Shown piece after piece: positions 5,912 to 10,897 of a DNA stretch of 31,928 bases. The notes beneath the pieces were generated by a model. That model had not been told where the DNA came from. It did not search any database and saw only the letters and a list, made by a program, of their open reading frames with translations. The stretch spans positions 1 to 31,928 of IMG/VR virus record IMGVR_UViG_3300027671_000004, one strand, 5' to 3'. Positions within the stretch are counted from its first letter, which is position 1. Each line of letters starts with the position of its first letter. Origin of the DNA: a virus. Both the position numbers and the translations under genes were made by a program.

Positions 5912-6171
5912 CGTCGCTCCCTCCCTGTCAGACACCATAGCCATGGGCTATGCGATGTCAAGACCAACGCACCCGCCGGCATGTCGCGGTCCGACTCTTC
6001 TGCGATGGAATTGACGGCGAGGACGGGGGCGGGGCTGAGGTGCACGCGGCACAATCCGCGTTCCAGGCAGATGGCATGCAACAGAGCGCGCGAGAGTGCG
6101 TGGGTGATACCGTTGTGTTGGACAGCTGCGCGGTAGGTGGCGCGGAGGATTCCCAGCTTGCTGGTCTGCAT
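5908..6171 (-). CDS. Hypothetical protein (87 aa), first leftward gene
   Basis: Starts MQTSKLGILRATYRAAVQHNGITHALSRALLHAICLERGLC. It has an AAGGGAAGG ribosome binding site before the ATG at 6171, GC-rich third codon positions and a coupled ATGA stop. It is the gene closest to the control region, behind the tandem operators at 6223-6276. Its last 18 residues are read across the promoter/operator at 5934-5961, unlike the other cassettes, where coding stops at the -35 box. A different frame ending at the TTGACA of that promoter has poor composition. Function is unknown. Confidence 0.5.
   Translation of the reverse strand: MQTSKLGILRATYRAAVQHNGITHALSRALLHAICLERGLCRVHLSPAPVLAVNSIAEESDRDMPAGALVLTSHSPWLWCLTGRERR
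5934..5961 (-). promoter_or_regulatory. Leftward promoter with nested palindromic operator
   Basis: TTGACA (5956-5961), a 16-base spacer and TATGGT (5934-5939). The operator CCATAGC-CATGG-GCTATGC lies at 5935-5953. It is placed to drive 5911 and the two genes after it, and lies inside the 3' end of the preceding gene. Confidence 0.7.
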
Positions 6172-6222
6172 TTTGTTTTCCTTCCCTTTGAGGGGGCGAA
6201 CGCCCCGCACCATGGACGTGCA

Positions 6223-6276
6223 AGATAGCTACCAGCTATGAGATGGTGATTCATGACGCATAGCTACAAGCTATGA
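6223..6276. promoter_or_regulatory. Two tandem palindromic operators before the first leftward gene
   Basis: AGATAGC-TACCA-GCTATGA (6223-6241) and GCATAGC-TACAA-GCTATGA (6258-6276) have centres 35 bases apart. No good TTGACA stands at the usual distance, so the promoter here is weaker or uses another factor. The spacing of about three and a half helical turns suggests co-operative binding, which is inference. Confidence 0.6.
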
Positions 6277-6281
6277 GCTAC

Positions 6282-6343
6282 TGCGCAGTGGGATGCGCAC
6301 CTGATCCGCGTAAAATAGTGCGCAGTGCGCAAACATTTGCGCA
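6282..6343. repeat. Cluster of five TGCGCA motifs
   Basis: TGCGCA occurs at 6282, 6294, 6319, 6326 and 6338, five times in 62 bases. It is a palindromic hexamer, so each copy is a symmetric site. The cluster borders the AT-rich inverted-repeat core and could be an array of initiator or regulator sites. Confidence 0.6.
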
Positions 6344-6346
6344 GAT

Positions 6347-6574
6347 GTGCCAAACATAGCAAATACAGAAGCCAAAATACTGTAGGGTCTCGGAGTTGCT
6401 GGGGGAAAACAGCAATACGGAAAAACGCCACAAGTTCTATATGGGAGAGTGTGTATATATTGAGTATGTGAGTATGCGCGTATGAGAATATTAAAGAAAA
6501 CTGTATTGCCGTATTCTCCGTGTAAAATCAATACCCTACAGTTTTTTACCTCGGTGTTTTGCTATGTTTGGCAC
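6347..6574. repeat. 41-base imperfect inverted repeat around an AT-rich core
   Basis: The arm at 6347-6387 matches the reverse complement of 6534-6574. The outer 17 bases are identical (GTGCCAAACATAGCAAA) and so are the inner 8 (CTGTAGGG); the middle 16 share 7 positions. Each arm holds one ACATAGC operator half-site (6354-6360 and 6561-6567). Inside, GCAATAC at 6412-6418 recurs inverted at 6503-6509. The core (about 6421-6500) is rich in TATAT, GTATG and AATATT. Confidence 0.75.
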
Positions 6575-6680
6575 GTCTGAGACGCTGCGCGCTCCCTCTG
6601 TCCCCCCTCCGCCGTCCCTCTGAGCGCAGTTGTGAGCGCGGGTCAGCGCACCGAGTGAATCGCTCATTTCTCCAGTGAAA

Positions 6681-6699
6681 ACATAGCGTGTAGCTATGT
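6681..6699. promoter_or_regulatory. Palindromic operator on the rightward side
   Basis: ACATAGC-GTGTA-GCTATGT, flanked by one more A/T pair. It is the only complete copy on the rightward side of the AT-rich core. No convincing -35 box stands next to it on either strand. It lies about 200 bases before the rightward promoter candidate. Confidence 0.65.
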
Positions 6700-6740
6700 T
6701 ATCCGACGGAAGGTCTCTGCTCTCAGGGCAAGCATGCTTT

Positions 6741-6794
6741 CCCCGGGCGACGGGGTAGCCCGGGGTTTGTGCCCGGCCGGGGCGGCCGGGCTAC
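6741..6794. repeat. Two GC-rich hairpins, terminator-like or REP-like
   Basis: Hairpin 1: CCCCGGGC (6741-6748), a 9-base loop, GCCCGGGG (6758-6765), then TTTGT. Hairpin 2: GCCCGGCC (6771-6778), a 5-base loop, GGCCGGGC (6784-6791). A larger outer pairing of GGTAGCCCGG with CCGGGCTACC encloses the second. The short T run after hairpin 1 would make only a weak rightward terminator; the nested form looks more like a mobile extragenic palindrome. Confidence 0.6.
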
Positions 6795-6879
6795 CGCACC
6801 AAAGATCTGCTCCCATTCACTGACTTCACTCTACGTGAATTCCACGGCGCTGCTCTGCGTACTGTCACCTGTGACCCAC

Positions 6880-6899
6880 TTGACACATTTGACTACAAT
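6880..6899 (+). promoter_or_regulatory. Rightward promoter candidate for the right arm
   Basis: TTGACA at 6880-6885 and TACAAT (one mismatch to TATAAT) at 6894-6899 are present, but only 8 bases separate them, so they cannot be a pair. TACAAT has a weak GTGACC-like -35, while TTGACA pairs with a poor -10. The region is AT-richer and directly precedes the first rightward gene, but the exact promoter is uncertain. Confidence 0.35.
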
Positions 6900-6964
6900 G
6901 ACCAAAGTCTCATAGAGTTTCACTCTGGGTCCCATCGGAGGATGGGCTGAAGAGGGGATGTAAC

Positions 6965-7234
6965 ATGAAGAAGCTACAGATCGAATTGTCCGCACGTCAG
7001 CACAGGGTCGCTCAGGACTACGCCAAGCTCCACGGTACTTCGGTGGAGACGGCGGTGGTGAAGATCTGGTGGGGCCGGGTCTGCGCTCTCTCCAAGTACC
7101 GCCAGCGCATCCACCAGGCCCACGCCAAGTTCCGCCCTTACGCCCCTCGCCAGATGGACGAGCGGGTCCGCCGCCGCATCAAGCGGACTGCGGTTCGGGC
7201 CGGGATTGCTCCGGTTAACGGGGTGCGGCGGTGA
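6965..7234 (+). CDS. RHH-like protein, paralogue of the left-arm gene (89 aa)
   Basis: The protein matches residues 1-84 of the 205-residue protein at 2150-2767. Shared blocks are IWWGR, KY, AKFRPYAP and GIAPV in the same order and spacing. The start KKLQIELSARQHRVAQDYAKLHG followed by a second helix suggests a ribbon-helix-helix fold, in which the first strand contacts DNA; this is inference. The C-terminal half is very basic (DERVRRRIKRTAVRAG). The ATG at 6965 has GAGGGG eight bases upstream. It is the first gene of the rightward arm, a place typical of a regulator. Confidence 0.65.
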   Translation: MKKLQIELSARQHRVAQDYAKLHGTSVETAVVKIWWGRVCALSKYRQRIHQAHAKFRPYAPRQMDERVRRRIKRTAVRAGIAPVNGVRR

Positions 7235-7350
7235 ACTCGCGACAAGATTGGGTTGGGATCGTAGGGGTAGTCTTCTGCGTTCTCGGGTTGTTGTTCTGGG
7301 TTTGGGGGTTCCTGCTCTGGGTTTCTGCAGGCCACCTGAGTGGGCCTTGA
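7231..7350 (+). CDS. Single-span membrane peptide (39 aa)
   Basis: A short frame starting at GTG 7231, which overlaps the stop of the upstream gene as GTGA. The product is nearly all one hydrophobic helix (VGIVGVVFCVLGLLFWVWGFLLWV) between a polar start and a short tail. No family is recognised. The translational coupling and the clean membrane helix support a real gene. Confidence 0.5.
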   Translation: MNSRQDWVGIVGVVFCVLGLLFWVWGFLLWVSAGHLSGP

Positions 7351-7415
7351 CACGAATGGTACATCTGTGGCATACCTGCTTCCCAGTGAGGGGATCATCC
7401 CTCCTGGGAGGCAAA

Positions 7416-7700
7416 TTGGCTGACGGTCCGAGGATCATCAACCCCTTCGCAACTCCGCCCAGCAAGGACGAGCTTGCTTATAACTGCTCCCGCTGGGCAC
7501 AGGTGGCCAAGGCCGAGTTCACCAAGCAGCACATCACCAAGCTCGGCTTCATCTTCCAGTTCTTCTACAAGGACTCCATCGGGCGCGGGGTGGGGGTGCT
7601 GGCCTCCAACGTGAATAACTCTGCGGTGAAGGACGAACTGGCGGCGGTGGTGCGCCGGTTCAGTGACCAGCGAAGGATCGTGGTACCAGGAGGGGACTGA
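7416..7700 (+). CDS. Hypothetical protein (94 aa)
   Basis: The product reads ADGPRIINPFATPPSKDELAYNCSRWAQVAKAEFTKQH and continues with FIFQFFYKDSIGRGVGVLASNVNNSAVKDEL. No family is recognised. The start is set at TTG 7416 because GGGAGG lies five bases upstream; the frame is open much further upstream, but there it reads through the membrane-peptide gene in another phase with poor composition. An ATG at 7360 remains possible. Confidence 0.55.
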   Translation: MADGPRIINPFATPPSKDELAYNCSRWAQVAKAEFTKQHITKLGFIFQFFYKDSIGRGVGVLASNVNNSAVKDELAAVVRRFSDQRRIVVPGGD

Positions 7701-7702
7701 CC

Positions 7703-8005
7703 ATGGCCTTGCGCACTTTTCAGGTTCTCAATGCTGCCTGGCCAGGGCTCTGGGTCCAGAATCAGTTCTTCCGTCCCGGTGACCTGGTGCAGATCGATAG
7801 CGCCAACTACAACACTCAGCTTCCCAAGTGGTCCTCCTTCGTGGTCACTCCCGGGGCCAAGGGATGGATTGCTCCCAAGTTGGTGGGGACCGACGCTGCC
7901 TCTACTGCCGACTTGGCGACCAGCGCCGCTACTCTCGGCGCCCAGGCCAGCGAGGCGACCACCACCGACAACATGAACCCGCTCGGCACTACCGGAGGAG
8001 GCTGA
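7703..8005 (+). CDS. Hypothetical protein (100 aa)
   Basis: Starts MALRTFQVLNAAWPGLWVQNQFFRPGDLVQIDSANYNTQLPKW. The RPGDLVQI turn suggests a small beta-barrel (SH3-like) fold. The tail is Ala/Thr/Gly-rich. The ATG has AGGAGGGG upstream. No function can be assigned. Its stop overlaps the next ATG (TGATG). Confidence 0.55.
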   Translation: MALRTFQVLNAAWPGLWVQNQFFRPGDLVQIDSANYNTQLPKWSSFVVTPGAKGWIAPKLVGTDAASTADLATSAATLGAQASEATTTDNMNPLGTTGGG

Positions 8006-8310
8006 TGCGCAAGAAGCGACTCACCCTGCGCCAGAAGTACGAGGCCGATCTGCAGGACGCCAAGCTGGCGATGGCCCATCGGTTCACCGCGCTGGAGGCG
8101 GAGCTTGCCCGGGTCCGGGAGGTGTACGAGCAGGAGCATACCGAGGTGGTCAAGTTTCGCTTGGAGTACCAGCGGCTCAGCGCCACCTACAACGCCCTCC
8201 AGGCTCACGAGCGGTTCGATCCCACTGAGAAGGAGCTACTGGGCTACTCTGCCCAGGCTATCGCCAACCATCTCTTCCGTCTCTACGGGGTGACCGGAAA
8301 GGGGCACTGA
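8005..8310 (+). CDS. Coiled-coil-like hypothetical protein (101 aa)
   Basis: A charged helical protein: RQKYEADLQDAKLAMAHRFTALEAELARVREVYEQEHTEVVKFRLEYQRL looks like a coiled coil over residues 9-60. The second half is more globular (FDPTEKELLGYSAQAIANHLFRLYG). The ATG at 8005 shares one base with the preceding stop and has GGAGG upstream. No family is recognised. Confidence 0.6.
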   Translation: MRKKRLTLRQKYEADLQDAKLAMAHRFTALEAELARVREVYEQEHTEVVKFRLEYQRLSATYNALQAHERFDPTEKELLGYSAQAIANHLFRLYGVTGKGH

Positions 8311-8486
8311 TGTTCAAACCAGGGGACGTGGTGCGTAGCCAGTTCAAGAACAGTGAAAAGATGACGGTGGAGAAGAAGATTGACGATAAGATCTTCCTCT
8401 GCACCTGGTTCGATGACAAGAACAAGCTCCACCGGGCCGCTTTCCACCTCGACGTGCTGCAGCTGGTGCCCAAGGAAGCGATCTGA
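8310..8486 (+). CDS. DUF2158 (YodC-like) small protein (58 aa)
   Basis: The product starts MFKPGDVVRSQFKNSEKMTVEKK, then FLCTWFDDKNKLHRAAFHLDVLQLV. This is the DUF2158/YodC pattern: FKxGDVVxLKSGGPxMTVE, CxWF, and a closing FxxxxLxxV. The family is a small SH3-like beta barrel of unknown role, found in many bacteria and phages. The ATG at 8310 shares one base with the stop before it (TGATG), and its TGA shares one base with the next ATG. Confidence 0.75.
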   Translation: MFKPGDVVRSQFKNSEKMTVEKKIDDKIFLCTWFDDKNKLHRAAFHLDVLQLVPKEAI

Positions 8487-8890
8487 TGGACGACTACGGC
8501 CAGAGCGTGTCCAAGTGCCCGGCCTGCGGGAACAGCATCTCCACCCCCGCCGAGGCTGCCGCTCACGTCTGCCCCAACACCGCCATCGACCCCACCCCGG
8601 AGCATGTGCACAACGCGGATTTGGCCACGAAGATCAAAGCTGCGGCCCGGGCTTCCATCCAACCCACTAGGGAGCACTTGACCGCCGACGCCAGGAGGAT
8701 GGTGCAGGCTGTGGTGGACGGGTGGGACCAGGAGGTGGAGACGATAGTGATCTTGGTTCCCAAGGGGACCCTGGACAACATGGCGGTGATGAGGTTTTTG
8801 CAGGGGGAGCATAAGCAGCGCATGAGGCAGATATTTGATCTTATCCTCAAGAAGCTAGGAGGCTACCGGAGGATGAATGGTAGTTCTTAG
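8486..8890 (+). CDS. Hypothetical protein with N-terminal zinc-finger-like motif (134 aa)
   Basis: Residues 11-29 read CPACGNSISTPAEAAAHVC, a CxxC...HxxC/HxC-like group suggesting a zinc finger. The rest is helical (NADLATKIKAAARASIQPTREHLTADARRMVQAVVDGW and LQGEHKQRMRQIFDLILKKLGG). The ATG shares one base with the preceding stop. No family is recognised; a nucleic-acid-binding role is possible. Confidence 0.55.
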   Translation: MDDYGQSVSKCPACGNSISTPAEAAAHVCPNTAIDPTPEHVHNADLATKIKAAARASIQPTREHLTADARRMVQAVVDGWDQEVETIVILVPKGTLDNMAVMRFLQGEHKQRMRQIFDLILKKLGGYRRMNGSS

Positions 8891-9230
8891 GTGCGCGAAC
8901 CCGCCCAGCCACGGCATCCTGCACGGCTGCGGGTGCAAGACGAAGATGGTCTGCTACCGCTGCCGCCAGTTCCTCGCCAGGCCGCCTCAACCCATCCAGG
9001 AGCGGGATGCCTTGCGCTTGTGGGCGTCGGTGATGCAGACTGCGATAGGCGATCTTAAGGACAAGTCAATCGGTATCCGTAGCAGGACCAACAGCTGGTT
9101 CCTTTCCAGCAACCACGGAATCGGGTCGTTCATCTGGTGCTGTGATCAGTTGTCGCTCAATCCCGAGCGGGTGCTGAAGGCTCTTGAAAGACGAGGGTTA
9201 GCCGCATGGCCAAAGGCAGTCGCTGGGTGA
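8877..9230 (+). CDS. Hypothetical Cys-rich protein (117 aa)
   Basis: The N-terminus MVVLRCANPPSHGILHGCGCKTKMVCYRCRQFLARPP has five cysteines in a ribbon-like spacing. The remainder (ERDALRLWASVMQTAIGDLKDKSIG, then SLNPERVLKALERRGL) is globular. The ATG overlaps the previous gene by 14 bases, with GGAGG just upstream, and its end overlaps the next gene by 25 bases. No family is recognised. Confidence 0.55.
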   Translation: MVVLRCANPPSHGILHGCGCKTKMVCYRCRQFLARPPQPIQERDALRLWASVMQTAIGDLKDKSIGIRSRTNSWFLSSNHGIGSFIWCCDQLSLNPERVLKALERRGLAAWPKAVAG

Positions 9231-9391
9231 GTTTTTCCGAAGTGGCCAAGCTCCTGGGCTGCTCCCGGGCCACCGCCAGGAAGAGGGTGCTGGACAAGAC
9301 CATCCCCGGGGCTGCCACCTTCCTCCGCCGCCTGAGAGTGGACCGGATGAAGTTCGAGAAGTGGTTGAAAACTCAGCCGGTTTCTCGGTGA
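9206..9391 (+). CDS. Excisionase/MerR-like helix-turn-helix protein (61 aa)
   Basis: WVSFSEVAKLLGCSRATARKRVLDKTIPGAATFLRRLRVDRMKFEKWLKTQ is the usual pattern of small winged-helix proteins of the MerR/Xis (HTH_17) type: a helix-turn-helix for DNA, then a wing and a C-terminal helix. It lies directly before the terminase small subunit. It may act as a late-gene regulator or a packaging accessory protein. With no integrase in the window, an excisionase role is not supported. Confidence 0.6.
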   Translation: MAKGSRWVSFSEVAKLLGCSRATARKRVLDKTIPGAATFLRRLRVDRMKFEKWLKTQPVSR

Positions 9392-9430
9392 ATTGATCCC
9401 AACGTAACAACTGATACAAATGCTCGATCA

Positions 9431-9460
9431 TTGACGGTGCGTCCAGCTACCTGCTAGACG
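9431..9460 (+). promoter_or_regulatory. Weak promoter candidate before the terminase small subunit
   Basis: TTGACG (9431-9436), an 18-base spacer and TAGACG (9455-9460) lie in the 78-base gap after the small HTH gene. The -10 match is poor. The gap is the clearest break in the otherwise coupled rightward run, so a promoter here is plausible. Confidence 0.3.
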
Positions 9461-9469
9461 CATCGGTCC

Positions 9470-9970
9470 ATGGACAGGGGCCGCGCTCGCAGTCCCATTG
9501 ATGGTCTCACTCCCAAGGAGCGAGACATCGTTCAAGCGCGCCTGGCCAAGCCCCGGGCCACCCTTCTAGAGATCGCCAAAGCAGTGGGGATGAAGGGCGA
9601 CAAGACCCAGCTGCAGGCCAGCATCACCCGCACCCTCCGCCGCCCCCGCTGCGTCGCCGCCCTGGTCCTGGCCCAATCCCCACCCCCGCCCGAGCAGGCG
9701 GTTGACAGGAAGAAGCTCTCGCAGATGACCGATGCGGAGCGGAGGGTCTGGCTGCTCGACTTCTACCAGACCGTGGCCGATAACAAGATCGTTCCGACGG
9801 CGGAGCGCATCCGTGCCGCCAACACCGTGGCCGAGATGACCGCCGGGGCCAAGGTCCCGGTAGGGATCAACCACAGCGGCGTTTTCAACCTGGAGCAGTT
9901 CGTAGCCGCAGCGGGCGGCAAGCCCGCAGACGCGCCGGGGCGAACCCCGGAAGGCGAGATGCCGAACTGA
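9470..9970 (+). CDS. Terminase small subunit-like protein (166 aa)
   Basis: The N-terminal half (LTPKERDIVQARLAKPRATLLEIAKAVGMKGDKTQLQASITRTLRRPRC) has the helix-turn-helix layout of phage terminase small subunits, which recognise the packaging site on phage DNA. A basic/helical middle (DRKKLSQMTDAERRVWLLDFYQTVADNKIVPTAERIRAANTVAEM) fits the oligomerisation part. The gene lies about 0.9 kb before the large subunit, separated by three small genes, where a small subunit is expected. No strong ribosome binding site is seen before the ATG, so a later start cannot be excluded. Confidence 0.6.
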   Translation: MDRGRARSPIDGLTPKERDIVQARLAKPRATLLEIAKAVGMKGDKTQLQASITRTLRRPRCVAALVLAQSPPPPEQAVDRKKLSQMTDAERRVWLLDFYQTVADNKIVPTAERIRAANTVAEMTAGAKVPVGINHSGVFNLEQFVAAAGGKPADAPGRTPEGEMPN

Positions 9971-9982
9971 AGGAGAAAGATC

Positions 9983-10336
9983 ATGGCAGAAGCAGTCTCA
10001 GGCAAGACCCCTGCGATTCTCGACGGCACCGCGCAGGCGGAACCCGCTCTCCACTCTCTCACCGATGCGACCCTCACCGATGTGATCGAGGACAACAACG
10101 GGAACCTTCCCGCTGCTCGCTATCCTCGCTCCAGTCGGGAACTGGGGAATCGGTTCTACGTGGCCAATCCCGAGGCGGCTGGCGACATGCGCGCCAAGCT
10201 CGTTTCCGGAGAGAAGTTCCCCACCCCCCGCCCGAACGAGGCCAGCAGCACCCCCGACGTGCAGCAGGGTGGAATGTGGGATTCGGGTGACACCGGCGGC
10301 GGAGCCCGGGGCAAGGATACCGGGGGAGGGAAGTAG
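9983..10336 (+). CDS. Hypothetical protein (117 aa)
   Basis: Starts MAEAVSGKTPAILDGTAQAEPALHSLTDATLTDVIEDNNG and ends in a Gly-rich, probably disordered tail (GGGARGKDTGGGK). AAGGAG lies upstream of the ATG. No family is recognised. Low-complexity genes between the two terminase genes are common in phages and are often virion or scaffold-associated, but nothing here shows a role. Confidence 0.5.
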   Translation: MAEAVSGKTPAILDGTAQAEPALHSLTDATLTDVIEDNNGNLPAARYPRSSRELGNRFYVANPEAAGDMRAKLVSGEKFPTPRPNEASSTPDVQQGGMWDSGDTGGGARGKDTGGGK

Positions 10337-10339
10337 GCC

Positions 10340-10717
10340 ATGGCCAAGGGTCCAGGCGTTCCCTCTCGCAACGAAGTCACTCACGAGACCCGGACCACCT
10401 CCCGCTTCCACACCCGCAGCGACGGGATGGTGGAGAAGCACTTCTCGGTGATCGAGGAGCGGAACGAGTATCCCGCTTCTCCGCTTCACCAGGAAATGAT
10501 CGAGCCGGTGCAGCCCAACTCCAGCCGGGGGGCGGTAGACGACTACGAGCCGGGTGGGAACCACTACGAGATGTACGACAACGGCAACGGGAATTCAGGG
10601 CCGGAGGCTTGCGCCCGCTACCCGCGTATGTCTCACGAGATCGGTGGAGTGGAGCACAGCGACGGAGCCGACCGCATCACCCTGGAGCACGACGACCCGC
10701 TCATCCACCGGAGGTAG
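10340..10717 (+). CDS. Hypothetical polar protein (125 aa)
   Basis: A hydrophilic protein rich in Asn, Gly, Glu and His (MAKGPGVPSRNEVTHETRTTSRFHTRSDGMVEKHF, then YEPGGNHYEMYDNGNGNSGPE). It has no hydrophobic core stretch and looks disordered. It lies three bases after the previous gene. No family is recognised. Confidence 0.5.
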   Translation: MAKGPGVPSRNEVTHETRTTSRFHTRSDGMVEKHFSVIEERNEYPASPLHQEMIEPVQPNSSRGAVDDYEPGGNHYEMYDNGNGNSGPEACARYPRMSHEIGGVEHSDGADRITLEHDDPLIHRR

Positions 10718-10718
10718 C

Positions 10719-10874
10719 ATGCCGTACGGGATCGCAAAGAGTCAGGGAGGTGACACCGGCAAGAACGTCGCCAAGATGGAGAAGCAGGTCAAGGGGATCA
10801 TGAAGAGTGGTCACTCCAAGGTGTCAGCCATCAAGATCGCCAAAGCGCAAGCAGCCAAGCGGGGTCACGTATAG
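10719..10874 (+). CDS. Small basic protein (51 aa)
   Basis: Product MPYGIAKSQGGDTGKNVAKMEKQVKGIMKSGHSKVSAIKIAKAQAAKRGHV. Lysine-rich and helical, with the MEKxVKxIMKSGHSKxSAIxIAKAxA pattern that recurs in small phage proteins of unknown function. GGAGG precedes the ATG at 10719. The net positive charge suggests nucleic-acid contact, by inference only. Confidence 0.55.
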   Translation: MPYGIAKSQGGDTGKNVAKMEKQVKGIMKSGHSKVSAIKIAKAQAAKRGHV

Positions 10875-10897
10875 ACACCATCATCAATCCGCAGGAC

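Larger units (their letters stand above)
6277..6964. other. Divergent non-coding control region, origin-like
   Basis: No credible gene lies between the leftward and rightward arms. The region holds TGCGCA motifs (6282-6343), an AT-rich core with long inverted repeats (6347-6574), an operator (6681-6699), two GC-rich hairpins (6741-6794) and a rightward promoter candidate (6880-6899). Base composition drops from GC-rich to AT-rich in the 6347-6574 core. Replication-origin function is inferred from repeats, composition and position at the divergence point. Confidence 0.5.

Noticed and set aside
5958-6254. Alternative frame for the first leftward gene, ending in the TTGACA at 5956
   Set aside because: It fits the stop-in-promoter pattern, but its composition (Ser/Pro/Thr/Cys-rich) and the lack of a ribosome binding site favour the frame 5908-6171.
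6271-6531. Minus-strand frame across the AT-rich core
   Set aside because: No ribosome binding site; it is rich in Phe, Tyr, Cys and Pro, and runs through the inverted repeats and TGCGCA cluster.
2807-6699. Palindromic repeats as a CRISPR array
   Set aside because: The copies are hundreds to thousands of bases apart with genes between, are palindromic over 19 bases, and are tied to promoters.
9206-9391. Excisionase of a temperate phage
   Set aside because: The small HTH protein resembles excisionases, but no integrase or attachment site is visible, so only a DNA-binding role is claimed.
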